Source: Paraburkholderia silvatlantica (GTDB lineage Bacteria > Pseudomonadota > Gammaproteobacteria > Burkholderiales > Burkholderiaceae). Taken from it: a stretch of 64,000 nt of DNA. The DNA lies in contig NZ_QEOL01000002.1 in the NCBI RefSeq assembly GCF_003096715.1, positions 124,001 through 188,000 of the forward strand, written 5' to 3'. Below are positions 11,651-22,440 of this stretch, one piece after another; the stretch's first letter is position 1; each line of letters opens with the position of its first letter. The translations under genes and the position numbers were made by a program. The notes below the pieces were generated by a model. The model saw nothing but the letters and a program-made list of their open reading frames with translations, was not told the DNA's origin and searched no databases.

Positions 11651-13492
11651 ATGAACCACCAAGCGCTATCTTCATTTATCTGGTCCGTAGCGGACCTCTT
11701 GCGCGGGGATTACAAACAATCTGAGTACGGGCGCGTGATTCTGCCCTTCACCGTGCTCCGGCGCTTGGATTGCGTACTCGAATCCACGAAACCCGCCGTG
11801 CTCGCAGAATTCGAAGCAAAAACAAAGATGGGGCTCAATCCAGAGCCCTTCCTGTTGCGCGTCGCCGGCAGCGCGAGGTTTTACAACACCTCGCCGCTCG
11901 ACCTCGTCAAGTTGCTGGGCGACCAGGACAATATTCGCCAGAACCTGTACGCGTACATTCAGGCGTTCTCGCCAGCAGCGCGCGATATTTTTGAACGGTT
12001 CGATTTCTACACGCAGGTCGAAAGGCTCGGCAAGGCCGACCTTCTCTACCTTGTCACGGAGAAGTTCGCGAACATCGACCTGCACCCGGATGTGGTCGAC
12101 AACACCCAGATGGGCCTCGTCTTCGAAGAGCTCATCCGGAAATTCGCCGAAATCTCGAATGAAACGGCGGGGGAGCATTTCACCCCGCGCGAAGTCATTC
12201 GGCTGATGGTGAACCTGCTGTTTATCGAGGACAGCGACGTACTCACGGCAGGCAACGCCGTCGTGCGAACCATTTACGACCCGACAGCCGGAACGGGCGG
12301 CATGCTCTCGGTTTCCGACGAATACCTGCGTGAGCACAACCCGGCTGCGCGGCTGACCATGTTCGGCCAGGAGTTGAACGACGAGTCGTACGCCATCTGT
12401 AAGGCGGACATGCTCATTAAGGGCCAAGATGTCGCGAACATCGTCGCGGGCAACACGCTGTCCGACGACGGCCATACCGGGCGCAAGTTCGACTACATGC
12501 TTTCTAATCCGCCGTTTGGTGTCGAATGGAAGAAGGTTGAAAAGGCAGTGCGCACCGAGCATGAACAAAAAGGCTTCGATGGGCGCTTCGGCCCCGGCCT
12601 GCCGCGCGTGTCTGATGGTTCGATGCTGTTCCTACTGCACCTCATGAGCAAGATGCGTCCAGCGCAGGACGGCGGCAGCCGCTTCGGCATCGTGCTGAAC
12701 GGCTCCCCGTTGTTCACGGGTGGTGCCGGTAGCGGGGAGAGCGAAATCCGGCGCTACGTGCTGGAGAACGACCTGGTCGAGGCCATTGTCGGCCTGCCGA
12801 CAGACATGTTCTACAACACGGGAATCTCCACTTATGTGTGGATTCTGTCGAACAGGAAGCCCGATTCCCGCAAGGGGTTCGTCCAACTCATCGATGCGTC
12901 GGGCTTCTGGCAGAAGATGCGCAAGAGTCTGGGCAGCAAACGCCGGGAGATGTCGGACGAGCAAATCGCGACAGTTACCCGGTTATTCGGGGATTTTGTC
13001 GAAGCAGAGCTGGCAACGGTACTTGACGCTGAAGGTGCAGAGGTCGGGCGATGGGTCGTACCGTCAGGCAGCAATGCGCCCGACGTGCCTGCGGGCGGCA
13101 TGGTGAAGTCGCTCCCGATTTCGCGGATTTTCCAAAACCAAGACTTCGGCTACACGACGATTACGGTCGAGCGCCCGCTGCGCGATGAGCAAGGCAACAT
13201 CGTGCTCGGCGTCAAGGGCAAGCAGAAAGGTAAGCCGCAGGCGGATAGCGCGCTACGGGATACCGAGAACGTACCGCTTTCTGAGGATATCGGGGCGTAT
13301 TTCGCGCGGGAGGTGCTGCCGCACGCGCCGGATGCCTGGATTGATGAAGAGAAGAGCAAGGTCGGCTACGAGATTCCGTTCAACCGGCAATTCTATGTGT
13401 TCGAGCCGCCGCGCGACCTGCACACGATTGACGAGGAGCTGAAGGCTGTATCGTCCAACATCATGAAGATGCTCGAGGAGTTGGCGGAATGA
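11651..13492 (+). CDS. hsdM: Type I restriction-modification methyltransferase subunit HsdM
   Basis: 613 residues. N-terminal helical HsdM domain ([19 protein letters not shown]), then the N6-adenine methylase core with SAM motif I DPTAGTGG (210-217) and catalytic NPPFG (286-290). HsdM with HsdS methylates host DNA; with HsdR added the complex cuts unmodified DNA. It is longer than many HsdM proteins because of a C-terminal extension of about 100 residues after the core. The stop overlaps the hsdS start by 4 nt (ATGA). First gene of a four-gene operon ending at 18884. Confidence 0.95.
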   Translation: MNHQALSSFIWSVADLLRGDYKQSEYGRVILPFTVLRRLDCVLESTKPAVLAEFEAKTKMGLNPEPFLLRVAGSARFYNTSPLDLVKLLGDQDNIRQNLYAYIQAFSPAARDIFERFDFYTQVERLGKADLLYLVTEKFANIDLHPDVVDNTQMGLVFEELIRKFAEISNETAGEHFTPREVIRLMVNLLFIEDSDVLTAGNAVVRTIYDPTAGTGGMLSVSDEYLREHNPAARLTMFGQELNDESYAICKADMLIKGQDVANIVAGNTLSDDGHTGRKFDYMLSNPPFGVEWKKVEKAVRTEHEQKGFDGRFGPGLPRVSDGSMLFLLHLMSKMRPAQDGGSRFGIVLNGSPLFTGGAGSGESEIRRYVLENDLVEAIVGLPTDMFYNTGISTYVWILSNRKPDSRKGFVQLIDASGFWQKMRKSLGSKRREMSDEQIATVTRLFGDFVEAELATVLDAEGAEVGRWVVPSGSNAPDVPAGGMVKSLPISRIFQNQDFGYTTITVERPLRDEQGNIVLGVKGKQKGKPQADSALRDTENVPLSEDIGAYFAREVLPHAPDAWIDEEKSKVGYEIPFNRQFYVFEPPRDLHTIDEELKAVSSNIMKMLEELAE

Positions 13493-14787
13493 GCTTGGTG
13501 AGATACTCCAGCTACAAGGACAGCGGGTTGCCGTGGTTGGGCGAAATTCCTAAGCATTGGCGGGTGGGTCCCCTTAAATACTTTGTTCGGCGTCGCTCCG
13601 GTGCCATCAAGACTGGACCCTTCGGAAGTCACTTGACATCCGCAGAAATGATGCAGGGGACAATCAAAGTATATAACCAGCGAAACGTCATCGATAACGA
13701 CTTCTCCGCAGGCGACAACTTTGTAACCGAAGCCAAGTTTGAACAACTTCGCGCCTTCGAAGCATTCCCGGGCGACGTTCTAGTTACTACACGAGGGACC
13801 ATCGGACGTGCTGCGATTCTTCCTGAAGATGCAGGGACGGGAGTGCTTCATCCATGTTTGTTGCGAGTGCAACCAGATGCGGCAGAACTCGATGTGAAGT
13901 TTTTGTGCGCCCTGATTCAAGATAGCAATCTATTGCGAACTCAAATCGAGCTCTATAGTAACGCTACCACCATCGAGGTAATTTACTCGGAAACCATGGC
14001 GTCCCTGGTCATTCCTGTGCCACCTTTGGAGGAGCAATTACAGATTTTGTCCTTCTTGGACCACGAAACTGGCAAAATCGACGCGCTCATTGCCGAGCAG
14101 GAAAAGCTCCTCACGCTTATGGCAGAAAAGCGCCAGGCGACCATCTCGCACGCTGTCACCCGTGGCGTCAACCCTGACGTGCCGTTGAAGGCCTCTGGTG
14201 TGGCGTGGTTGGGGGAAGTACCCGCACACTGGCGTTTGAGTCCGCTGAAGCGCGCAGTTGTGCTTCAGCGGGGGCACGACCTCCCGTCGGAAGAGCGCGT
14301 GGAGGGCGATATTCCCGTCGTTTCTTCAGGTGGAGTCTCAGGTCGGCACAACAAGGCAGCAACCAGCGGGCCAACGATTGTGACCGGTCGATACGGAACC
14401 ATCGGTGAATTCACTCTGGTCGACGAAGATTGTTGGCCGTTAAACACTGCGCTGTATGCGATTGAAATGTACGACAACCTGCCAAGGTACCTGTGGTACA
14501 TGCTTCAGTCGTTAAAGCACCTTTTCATCTTAAATTCCTTAAAGACTGCCGTTCCCGGCGTCGACAAAAATGATATTCACCCCACTATCGTCTGTGTACC
14601 ACCGGTGTCAGAACAAGCTGCAATCGTCGCGTTTCTTGATGCTGAAATTGCGAAACTCGACGCCCTAAAAGCCGAGGCTGAGCGAGCCATCGACTTGCTC
14701 AAGGAGCGCCGCAGCGCCCTGATTTCCGCCGCCGTCACCGGCAAAATCGATGTCCGTAATGCAATGTCGCAGGAGCTCGCCGCATGA
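13489..14787 (+). CDS. hsdS: Type I restriction-modification specificity subunit HsdS
   Basis: 432 residues with the two-fold architecture of HsdS. Each half begins with a similar block ([18 protein letters not shown] near the start; [18 protein letters not shown] near residue 240), continues into a variable target-recognition domain, and ends with a conserved helix ([17 protein letters not shown] then [33 protein letters not shown] then [15 protein letters not shown]). The two recognition domains read one half each of a bipartite DNA site. ATGA overlaps join it to hsdM and to the next gene. Confidence 0.93.
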   Translation: MSLVRYSSYKDSGLPWLGEIPKHWRVGPLKYFVRRRSGAIKTGPFGSHLTSAEMMQGTIKVYNQRNVIDNDFSAGDNFVTEAKFEQLRAFEAFPGDVLVTTRGTIGRAAILPEDAGTGVLHPCLLRVQPDAAELDVKFLCALIQDSNLLRTQIELYSNATTIEVIYSETMASLVIPVPPLEEQLQILSFLDHETGKIDALIAEQEKLLTLMAEKRQATISHAVTRGVNPDVPLKASGVAWLGEVPAHWRLSPLKRAVVLQRGHDLPSEERVEGDIPVVSSGGVSGRHNKAATSGPTIVTGRYGTIGEFTLVDEDCWPLNTALYAIEMYDNLPRYLWYMLQSLKHLFILNSLKTAVPGVDKNDIHPTIVCVPPVSEQAAIVAFLDAEIAKLDALKAEAERAIDLLKERRSALISAAVTGKIDVRNAMSQELAA

Positions 14788-15716
14788 GCGACCTCCAGTT
14801 GTTTCGCCTTTCGAACGGAACGGCAAGCGAGCTGCCAACCCAGGCCGTAAAGCTGGAAAAGGAACTTCAAAGCCTCGTCGAGGCGAACATGCAAACGTTC
14901 CTTGGCGTTCGCTTTCTGGCCAGCGAGTACGTCACCGGCAAGACGCACAGGGGCCGAATCGACTCGCTGGGCCTCGACGAGAACGGCTGCCCGGTCATCA
15001 TCGAGTACAAGCGCCACAGCAACGAGAACGTCATCAACCAGGGGCTGTTCTATCTGGACTGGCTGCTGGACCATCAGGCGGAGTTTCGCTGGCTGGTCAT
15101 GGAAAAGCTCGGCAAAGACGTGGCGGATGAAATCGAGTGGGCCGGCACGCGCCTGCTGTGCATCGCTGCCGATTTCACCCGCTATGACCAACATGCGGTA
15201 CAGCAGATTCCGCGTAACATCGAGCTGATTCGCTACAAGCTGTTTGGCGATGACCTGCTGTTGCTCGAACTGGTCAATGCGCAAACCGTTCCCGATGCCA
15301 CAGCGGTCAAGCCCGCCCAAACGGACCTACCCGCTGAGCAGGAAAAGCCGAAGGCGGCAGGCAAGGACAAGTCAGTGGACGAACAGCTTGCCATCGCGTC
15401 CGCCGAAATTCGTGACCTGTACGCACAAGTCACCAGCGTCCTGACTTCGTTGGGTGACGACGTGCAGGAGAAGCGCCTGAAGCTCTATACCGCCTTCCGA
15501 CGCCTGAAGAACTTCGCTTGCGTCATCGCCTATCCGAACAGACTCCTCGTGACGCTCAAGCTTGACGCTTCATCCGTCGAGTTGGAGGAAGGGTTCAGCC
15601 GTGACGTCAGCCAGGTCGGACATTGGGGCACCGGCGATGTCGAACTGACATTGCGCGGGCAGGCTGACCTGGAACGCGCCAGGCCACTGCTCGAACGAAG
15701 CTACGCCGAGGGCTAA
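14784..15716 (+). CDS. DUF5655-type protein with PD-(D/E)xK nuclease-like domain, in the type I operon
   Basis: 310 residues. The first 180 residues form a NucS/DUF91-like PD-(D/E)xK fold: GRIDSLGLDENGCPVIIEYKR gives D60, E74 and K76. The last 100 residues (KRLKLYTAFRRLKNFACV, then LLVTLKLD) match the DUF5655 domain. Such proteins occur next to type I restriction genes but their role there is not settled; an accessory or alternative nuclease is an inference. It overlaps hsdS by 4 nt and precedes hsdR, so it is made with the complex. Confidence 0.75.
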   Translation: MSDLQLFRLSNGTASELPTQAVKLEKELQSLVEANMQTFLGVRFLASEYVTGKTHRGRIDSLGLDENGCPVIIEYKRHSNENVINQGLFYLDWLLDHQAEFRWLVMEKLGKDVADEIEWAGTRLLCIAADFTRYDQHAVQQIPRNIELIRYKLFGDDLLLLELVNAQTVPDATAVKPAQTDLPAEQEKPKAAGKDKSVDEQLAIASAEIRDLYAQVTSVLTSLGDDVQEKRLKLYTAFRRLKNFACVIAYPNRLLVTLKLDASSVELEEGFSRDVSQVGHWGTGDVELTLRGQADLERARPLLERSYAEG

Positions 15717-15770
15717 CCGGCCTACGCTAACTATCAGAGAAAAGCAAAATCGAACGCATTGGGGGCATCC

Positions 15771-18700
15771 ATGAGCAACCTGCACCAGGAACATCACTTC
15801 GAGGCCGCAATCTGCCAGTCCCTCTTAGCCAATGGCTGGCTCTATGCGGAAGGCGATGCCGCCCACTACGACCGCGTCAGCGCGCTCTTTTTGCCGGACC
15901 TGCTCACATGGGTGGAGGCGACCCAGCCTGACACCTGGCAGCGCCTGACGAAGACGCATGGTCCAGCGCTCTCTGAGCGTCTTGCCGAACGGGTGCGTAA
16001 GAGCCTCAACGAACGCGGTACTCTGGATGTGCTTCGCCGGGGCGTTGAAATGCTGGGGCTCAAGGAGACGCTCTCGCTCGTCCAGTTCAAGCCCGCGCTG
16101 GCCATCAACCCTGCCATCCAGCAGCGGTACGCCGCCAACCGACTGCGCGTCGTCCGCCAGGTTCGCCACTCGCCGAATCACCCGCAGGACGCGGTGGACC
16201 TCGTGTTGTTCGTCAACGGCATACCGGTCGCAACCGCCGAGCTAAAGTCTGACTTCACGCAGAACGTTGAGGATGCAGTCGACCAGTACCGCTTCGACCG
16301 GAACCCCCAGCCCAAGGGTGGGCAGCTTGAGCCGCTTCTTGGCTTCCCTGGCGGTGCGCTGGTGCACTTCGCCGTAAGCCAGACAGAGGTGAAGATGTGC
16401 ACCCGGCTCGCTGGCGCGGCCAGCCGGTTCCTGCCGTTCAACAGAGGTAACCACGGCGCGGCAGGCAACGCACCGAATCCGGACGGCTTCGCGACGGCTT
16501 ATCTTTGGGAGGACACCTGGGCACGTGACAGCTGGCTCGACATTCTGCACCGCTATCTCATCGGCAAGCGGGACGAAAAGCAGCAGCTGAAGACTGTGAT
16601 TTTTCCGCGTTTTCACCAGCTCGACGCGACCCGAAAGGTCGTTGCGGACGTCCTTGCTCAGGGACCCGGCCAGCGATATCTGATTCAGCATTCCGCTGGC
16701 TCAGGAAAGACGAATTCAATTGCCTGGACCGCGCACTTCCTCGCGGACCTGCACGACGTCGAGCACAAGAAGATGTTCGACAGCGTGCTTGTGGTGTCGG
16801 ACCGCACCGTGCTCGACGCCCAGTTGCAGGAGGCCATCTTTGATTTCGAGCGCACGACCGGCGTCGTAGCCACCATTACCAATGAGCACGGTAGCAAGAG
16901 TGCGCAGTTGAGCCAGGCGCTCAAGAGCGGCAAGAAAATCATTGTCTGCACCATCCAGACATTCCCCTTTGCCCTGCAGGCCGTGCAGGAACTTGCGGCA
17001 ACCGAAGGCAAGCGGTTTGCGGTCATTGCCGACGAGGCCCACAGTTCGCAGACCGGCGAATCGGCGGCGAAGCTCAAGCAGTTGCTATCAGCCGAAGAGT
17101 GGGCGGCCTTCCAGGATGGCGGCGAAATCGACACCGAAGCATTACTGGCCGCCCAGATGGAAGCACGCGCCGGTGGCAAGGGACTGACCTATGTCGCCTT
17201 TACGGCCACGCCCAAGCAGAAAACGCTTGAACTGTTCGGTCGGCCAGGTCCGGATGGATTGCCGCAACCATTCCATGTGTATTCGATGCGACAGGCTATC
17301 GAGGAAGGGTTCATTCTCGACGTCCTGAAGAACTACACGACCTACAAGCTCGCGTTCAGGCTCGCGCACGACGGCGAGGAATATGACGAGAAGGAGGTCG
17401 AGCGTAGCACTGCGATGAAGGGCATCATGCAGTGGGTCCGGCTGCATCCGTACAACATCACGCAGAAAGTGCAGATTGTCGTCGAACACTACCGCGAGAA
17501 CGTGCAACCGCTGCTCGACGGCAAGGCGAAGGCAATGGTGGTCGTCGGCAGCCGCAAGGAGGCGGTGCGATGGCAGAAGGCCATTCGCGCGTACATCGAG
17601 AACCGGGGTTATCCGCTCGGTGTGCTCGTAGCGTTCTCTGGCGAAATCGACGACCCGGAGAGCTATCCGGTGCCGGTGACCGAAACAAGCAAGGAGCTGA
17701 ACTCCGGGCTCAAGGGACGCGATATTCGCGATGCCTTCGCCGAACCTGAGTGTCACCTGCTGCTCGTCGCTAACAAGTTCCAGACGGGCTTCGACCAGCC
17801 TTTGCTGTGCGGGATGTACGTTGACAAGATGCTTGGAGGCATCCAAGCGGTGCAGACGCTGTCGCGCCTGAATCGCGCACATCCGGGCAAGGACGCCACC
17901 TACATCCTGGACTTCGTGAACGACGCAGATGAAGTCCTCAAGGCATTCAAGAGCTATTACGAGACCGCCGAACTCGAAGCTACGACCGACCCGCATCATG
18001 TCTATGACCTGCGCGCAAAACTCGATTCGGTTGGCTATTACGACGATTTTGAGGTCGACCGGGTGGCCAAGGTCGAATTTGACCCGAAAGGTACGCAGGC
18101 TCAACTGCAGTCCGCTATCGCACCCGTAGCCGACCGGCTACTCAAGCGCTACAAGGCGGCGCAACTAGACAAGGTTGCAGCAGAGGCTCAGCAGGATGGG
18201 AAGGCCGCCCAGGCAGCCAAAGACACGCTCGACGCACTGGTGCTGTTCAAAAATGACATGGGCGCATTCGTGCGCCTCTACGCGTTCCTCTCGCAGATTT
18301 TCGACTACGGCAATACGGACATCGAAAAGCGCTTCCTGTTTTACAAGCGGCTCATCCCGTTGCTGGAGTTCGGTCGCGAGCGTGACTCTGTAGACCTTTC
18401 AAAGGTCACACTGACGCACCATAGCCTGAAAAACACGGGCCGCCAGAATTTGAATCTGAGTCAGGGCGAGGCCCCTAAGTTGCCTCCGATGGACGCGGTT
18501 GGCAGTGGCGCAGTCCAGGAGAAGGAAAAGGCGCTCCTCGACGAAATCATCCAGAAGGTCAACGGCCTCTTCGAGGGAGAGCTGACCAACGACGACCAGC
18601 TCGTGTACGTGAATGGCGTGCTCAAGGGTAAGCTGCTTGAAAACGAACTGCTGGTCCAACAGGCCGTGAGCAACAGCAAGGAGCAGTTCGCGAGTTCCCC

Positions 18701-18884
18701 CGACCTTAAGGACGCGCTGATGCACGCCATCATTGATGCGTTCGATGCGCATACGACCATGAGCAGACAGGCGCTCGACTCGGAGCGTGTGCGTGACGGA
18801 TTGAAGGACATTTTGCTCGGACCAGCGAAGCTGTACGAAGCATTGCGCGCTAAGTCGGGAGACGCAGCCGGGATGGCTCTCTGA
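15771..18884 (+). CDS. hsdR: Type I restriction endonuclease motor subunit HsdR
   Basis: 1037 residues from the ATG at 15771, which has GGGGG just upstream; an in-frame TTG at 15759 is less likely. The N-terminal nuclease has D143 (DLVLFVNG) and E157-L-K159. Two RecA-like motor domains follow with Walker A GSGKT (310-314), DEAH (421-424), motif III FTATP, and QTGFDQPLLCGMYVDK in the second domain. HsdR translocates DNA and cuts it when unmethylated sites are met. The last 250 residues are the helical part that docks on the methylase. 54 nt separate it from the preceding gene. Confidence 0.95.
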   Translation: MSNLHQEHHFEAAICQSLLANGWLYAEGDAAHYDRVSALFLPDLLTWVEATQPDTWQRLTKTHGPALSERLAERVRKSLNERGTLDVLRRGVEMLGLKETLSLVQFKPALAINPAIQQRYAANRLRVVRQVRHSPNHPQDAVDLVLFVNGIPVATAELKSDFTQNVEDAVDQYRFDRNPQPKGGQLEPLLGFPGGALVHFAVSQTEVKMCTRLAGAASRFLPFNRGNHGAAGNAPNPDGFATAYLWEDTWARDSWLDILHRYLIGKRDEKQQLKTVIFPRFHQLDATRKVVADVLAQGPGQRYLIQHSAGSGKTNSIAWTAHFLADLHDVEHKKMFDSVLVVSDRTVLDAQLQEAIFDFERTTGVVATITNEHGSKSAQLSQALKSGKKIIVCTIQTFPFALQAVQELAATEGKRFAVIADEAHSSQTGESAAKLKQLLSAEEWAAFQDGGEIDTEALLAAQMEARAGGKGLTYVAFTATPKQKTLELFGRPGPDGLPQPFHVYSMRQAIEEGFILDVLKNYTTYKLAFRLAHDGEEYDEKEVERSTAMKGIMQWVRLHPYNITQKVQIVVEHYRENVQPLLDGKAKAMVVVGSRKEAVRWQKAIRAYIENRGYPLGVLVAFSGEIDDPESYPVPVTETSKELNSGLKGRDIRDAFAEPECHLLLVANKFQTGFDQPLLCGMYVDKMLGGIQAVQTLSRLNRAHPGKDATYILDFVNDADEVLKAFKSYYETAELEATTDPHHVYDLRAKLDSVGYYDDFEVDRVAKVEFDPKGTQAQLQSAIAPVADRLLKRYKAAQLDKVAAEAQQDGKAAQAAKDTLDALVLFKNDMGAFVRLYAFLSQIFDYGNTDIEKRFLFYKRLIPLLEFGRERDSVDLSKVTLTHHSLKNTGRQNLNLSQGEAPKLPPMDAVGSGAVQEKEKALLDEIIQKVNGLFEGELTNDDQLVYVNGVLKGKLLENELLVQQAVSNSKEQFASSPDLKDALMHAIIDAFDAHTTMSRQALDSERVRDGLKDILLGPAKLYEALRAKSGDAAGMAL

Positions 18885-18962
18885 AGTTGAGAGACTGTCT
18901 AACTCGCGGGCAAGCGACCACCGACCGACTGCGAAATCACGACAATTGAGCACGCCGCATCT

Positions 18963-21329
18963 ATGTCATACGACTTCACAACACTGAGTCCGAGCGATTT
19001 TGAAAATCTGGTAGCTGACCTCCTGTCACGTAGTTGGGGCCAGCGATTGGAAATATTTAAGGCTGGGAAAGACGATGGCATCGACCTGCGCATTGCACCC
19101 GTTGATACCGATGAAGGCGATACCATCGTCCAATGCAAACGTTATGCTCCTCACAAGATTGCTGAACTCTTGCGGAACGTTAAGCATGAAATCCCGAAAC
19201 TAGCCAAGTTGCGGCCGCGCCGATACGTGCTGGCGACCTCCGTCGGATTGAGTCCACACAATAAGGATGCGATTTTCGAACAATTTCGCCCTTGGTGCCA
19301 GTCGACCAGTGACATCTTGGGGGTAGACGAACTGAACGCCCTGCTTCGCGAGCATCCCGAAGTTGAGAAGGCACATTTCAAGCTCTGGGTTTCTAGTACT
19401 CAAGTACTCGAAAGCTTGTTGCACGCGCGAATTTTTGCCTTCACTGAAGCCACAATCGATGCTACGCGCAGGCAGCTAAGCAAGCTTGTCGTTCACAACG
19501 GTTTAAGTCGCGCTCTGGAACTGCTGCATGCACATCACCACGTGTTGATAGCGGGAAATCCGGGCATTGGGAAAACGACACTCGCACGAATGCTCATGTG
19601 TCACTACATAGACCATGGGTTTGAGCCGGTGATGATATCCAGCAACGTCGAAGACGCATGGACGCTTGTTCATCAAGTGCGCGACGAACGGCAAAAGCTA
19701 TTCATCGTCTACGACGACTTTTTGGGTATGGACCAATTCGATTCACGGCGCTTCGATAAAAACGAGGATTCCTCGCTGATGGCGTTGTTGGATAAGGTGA
19801 GTGCCTCGCCTAACCTCCGTTTCGTGCTGACGACGCGTGAATACATTCTTGAAGATGCGAAGCGAGTCCATGGAGCGTTTGATGAGAGAGCGAACGAGCT
19901 TCTAAAGTGCACCATTTCCCTCGCAGATTACACCGAGACGCAAAGAGCGAGGATGTTATTCAATCATTTGTACTTCTCCGAATTGGCCGATGGACGGCTC
20001 GACGCGTTCGTGCAGGCGGGTGTATATCGGGAGATAGTCAAGCATAGACACTTCAATCCCCGCGTTGTTGAAGCAATCAGTAACGCAGCAAACAGTAAAG
20101 CGATGACCGACGGGGAGTACATCAAGTACGTCAAGGAGGAATTCGAGAACCCGGCGAAGCTATGGTCGACTCCGTTCCACCGACACATTAGTGAAATAGC
20201 AAAACACATCTTGGTCTGTCTTTGGAGCTTCGGTGGAAGTGCCGAGGTCTTGATGCTTCGAAAATGTGTATCCTTAATGAATCGGAACGTATCATCAGAA
20301 GTCCTCGCGGCGCAGTTCAGAGACGCGATGAGGCAGATTGATGGGAATTTCATACAGACCGGGCGCTTCGCAGCCTCAAACTGGAGGCTTCCTGAGCTAC
20401 ACATTGCGCAATTTCACAACCCATCTGTAGCCGAGTTTGTCCGGAGATTGGTATCCGAAGAGCCTGCCTGGCTTGAGCGTGTCCTCCCCGCAATAACTTC
20501 TTTTGACCAATTGAATGTCGTGTTCAACGCGGCCGAAGCGACAAAGACAATCGACGAGACGGTCCCAGCATTCTGGGTGAAACTGCGTCAACGATTGCGA
20601 CTCTGCGAGGATAACGTACACCGTCGATTCCTCACTTACAGGTACGGGGCTAGCACACCGAGGATGGTGTGGGATGTTGAACCCGTTAAGTTGTCGGCCA
20701 TTACGTTACGTGAACTTCAGATTGAATTCAGGGCCCAACTGCCGGATGAGCAGACTCGTATTCTGGAGGAGCGTCTTCTCACGGTTTCGGCGTGGAGCGA
20801 ACTCATTCGCGATACGTTGAACAGGATGATTGGTGCTGTAGATGTAGCCCGGATTCAGCATTGGATTGCGACTCACTGGTCGATGGAACGAGTGCTTGAA
20901 TCCAATCGTTGCTATCGCGCTGCGACGTTTGGCGCGTTCAACGACCCAGAGTACGGAACAATGGAGTTGTCGATTCTGGAAAGCCTTATCAGAGGTTGTC
21001 TTTGCGCTGGTGCACCGTTCAACAAGGCCGATGCGCGCGCAATTGCTGACGTTGCCGAGGCTTCAGTATCGATGTCGCTGGATAACGAGGAGAACCCGGA
21101 TGAAATTCGATACTGCGCGAAGGAACTCAAGAAGCTCGAAGAATACATCAATGTTGACATGAGTTCGAGCGTGGCAGCTCTTGAATTGCAAGCGAATTTT
21201 CTAGAGTCCAAAGATGACGAGGAAGACGAGGAGGATTCCGACGCAGAAGACAATCGCTACGAGGCTGAAAGCAGCGCTGGCGAAGATGAAGATATCGACT
21301 TGCTCTTCAGCAGGTTGCTGAGCCGGTAG
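18963..21329 (+). CDS. Mrr-like restriction endonuclease fused to a STAND NTPase (nSTAND3 type)
   Basis: 788 residues. The N-terminal Mrr-type nuclease has GIDLR (D41) and QCK (Q57, K59), the D-QxK site of this family. It is followed by a STAND-class P-loop domain with Walker A GNPGIGKTT (198-206), Walker B LFIVYDD (246-252) and a sensor-like VLTTREY. The remaining 400 residues are probably the sensor part. The C-terminus is strongly acidic (runs of D and E after residue 735). STAND proteins with nuclease ends act as phage-protein sensors in Avs-type defence, but this one is shorter and is not one of the Avs families I can name. It may share transcripts with the upstream hsd operon (78-nt gap). 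Confidence 0.75.
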   Translation: MSYDFTTLSPSDFENLVADLLSRSWGQRLEIFKAGKDDGIDLRIAPVDTDEGDTIVQCKRYAPHKIAELLRNVKHEIPKLAKLRPRRYVLATSVGLSPHNKDAIFEQFRPWCQSTSDILGVDELNALLREHPEVEKAHFKLWVSSTQVLESLLHARIFAFTEATIDATRRQLSKLVVHNGLSRALELLHAHHHVLIAGNPGIGKTTLARMLMCHYIDHGFEPVMISSNVEDAWTLVHQVRDERQKLFIVYDDFLGMDQFDSRRFDKNEDSSLMALLDKVSASPNLRFVLTTREYILEDAKRVHGAFDERANELLKCTISLADYTETQRARMLFNHLYFSELADGRLDAFVQAGVYREIVKHRHFNPRVVEAISNAANSKAMTDGEYIKYVKEEFENPAKLWSTPFHRHISEIAKHILVCLWSFGGSAEVLMLRKCVSLMNRNVSSEVLAAQFRDAMRQIDGNFIQTGRFAASNWRLPELHIAQFHNPSVAEFVRRLVSEEPAWLERVLPAITSFDQLNVVFNAAEATKTIDETVPAFWVKLRQRLRLCEDNVHRRFLTYRYGASTPRMVWDVEPVKLSAITLRELQIEFRAQLPDEQTRILEERLLTVSAWSELIRDTLNRMIGAVDVARIQHWIATHWSMERVLESNRCYRAATFGAFNDPEYGTMELSILESLIRGCLCAGAPFNKADARAIADVAEASVSMSLDNEENPDEIRYCAKELKKLEEYINVDMSSSVAALELQANFLESKDDEEDEEDSDAEDNRYEAESSAGEDEDIDLLFSRLLSR

Positions 21330-21513
21330 ACTCTTCGTTTGAGACAACCACCAGCCCCATATCTCGGATGCAATCTCGGACAGTTCGTCGGTCTTGAACG
21401 CCGAGCGTCAACGACATCAGTGGCGGTGCCATCGCTCAAGTTAAGCACGGAGTTGCCGATATAGCAGAGGAACGCTATAGACAAGTTCACTTTCTGCTCG
21501 GACTCGTTTCAAC

Positions 21514-22440
21514 ATGCAGCCAGTACGTTTTCCTCGCTATTTGCATCAACGTCAAGCGACTAAGCCTCAGGAGCCTGCGAAGCCGGCAGTTACCTGGGTT
21601 GCCATTGCAACGGTATTCATCAGCAGCCTTGCCTTGTTGGGCACGCTTTTCTATTGGACACAAAAGAATGCTGGACGCGCCTATCGAGAGGCGTACCTCG
21701 AGATGTTTGGATTCCGTTCGGATGCGCTTCCATGGAATACCGACGACCTAGCACTTTTAGGCTACGTCGCTCAAGCGGATGTGATTGTAAAAATGCTGTT
21801 CGCATTTTCTGCCCTATCCTTATTTGCAGTGGTTATGTTGCTTGCCGCTAACTGGGCAAGTCAGTACTTTTCCAAACACAGGGCAAGAAAGGACGTTAAG
21901 GCGGAACAAAAAAAAGAGGATAACATCGTAACCTCGGAGGTCGTCGCTTGCTGGGCGATTGTAGTGGCCCTTGTAGTGCTGGGATACTCCGTCGTCGTTC
22001 CTTTGGTGCTATTTCAGCAAGCGAGAACCGAGGGATTTCACGACGCGGAGCAGCAAATGGGCGCTGTTCGGACTTTGAATCTCCCTGCCCTGAAGAAATA
22101 TCGACTCAACTTCGTTGAGATTACTCGCGAAAAGGCAGAGGCTGTCTCGGGTGCCGCAATTTCATGCACAGAAAAATTCTGCGCCCTTTACTCGCCTGAT
22201 GGTCCCATTCATGCACGCATAGTGCCGCTCTCTGATGTAAAAATGTGGTCGAAGCTGGAGTGGGAGGATGTGCTCGCTCGTAGGCAAGCCCAAGCAAGCG
22301 AAAACAGCAAGACGGGCGCGGAGGGAGCGGTGAGGCCGTCGACCCAACCCACTGCGGGACTTCAATGTGAGCAGGACTGGGCAGGAGGCGCGCGGCGCGT
22401 TTCGTCTCACGCGCACGGTCAGAGAGGCAGTCGGGGTTAA
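21514..22440 (+). CDS. Uncharacterised protein with three membrane segments
   Basis: 308 residues; I do not recognise the family. Hydrophobic segments lie at about 26-50, 92-113 and 146-170. A charged stretch (about 115-142, KHRARKDVKAEQKKED) joins the second and third, so that loop is probably cytoplasmic. About 135 residues follow the third segment; the final 50 are low-complexity and polar. The start has only a weak ribosome site, so the N-terminus is uncertain. Its stop abuts the ATG of the next gene with no gap, which suggests the two work together. Confidence 0.55.
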   Translation: MQPVRFPRYLHQRQATKPQEPAKPAVTWVAIATVFISSLALLGTLFYWTQKNAGRAYREAYLEMFGFRSDALPWNTDDLALLGYVAQADVIVKMLFAFSALSLFAVVMLLAANWASQYFSKHRARKDVKAEQKKEDNIVTSEVVACWAIVVALVVLGYSVVVPLVLFQQARTEGFHDAEQQMGAVRTLNLPALKKYRLNFVEITREKAEAVSGAAISCTEKFCALYSPDGPIHARIVPLSDVKMWSKLEWEDVLARRQAQASENSKTGAEGAVRPSTQPTAGLQCEQDWAGGARRVSSHAHGQRGSRG

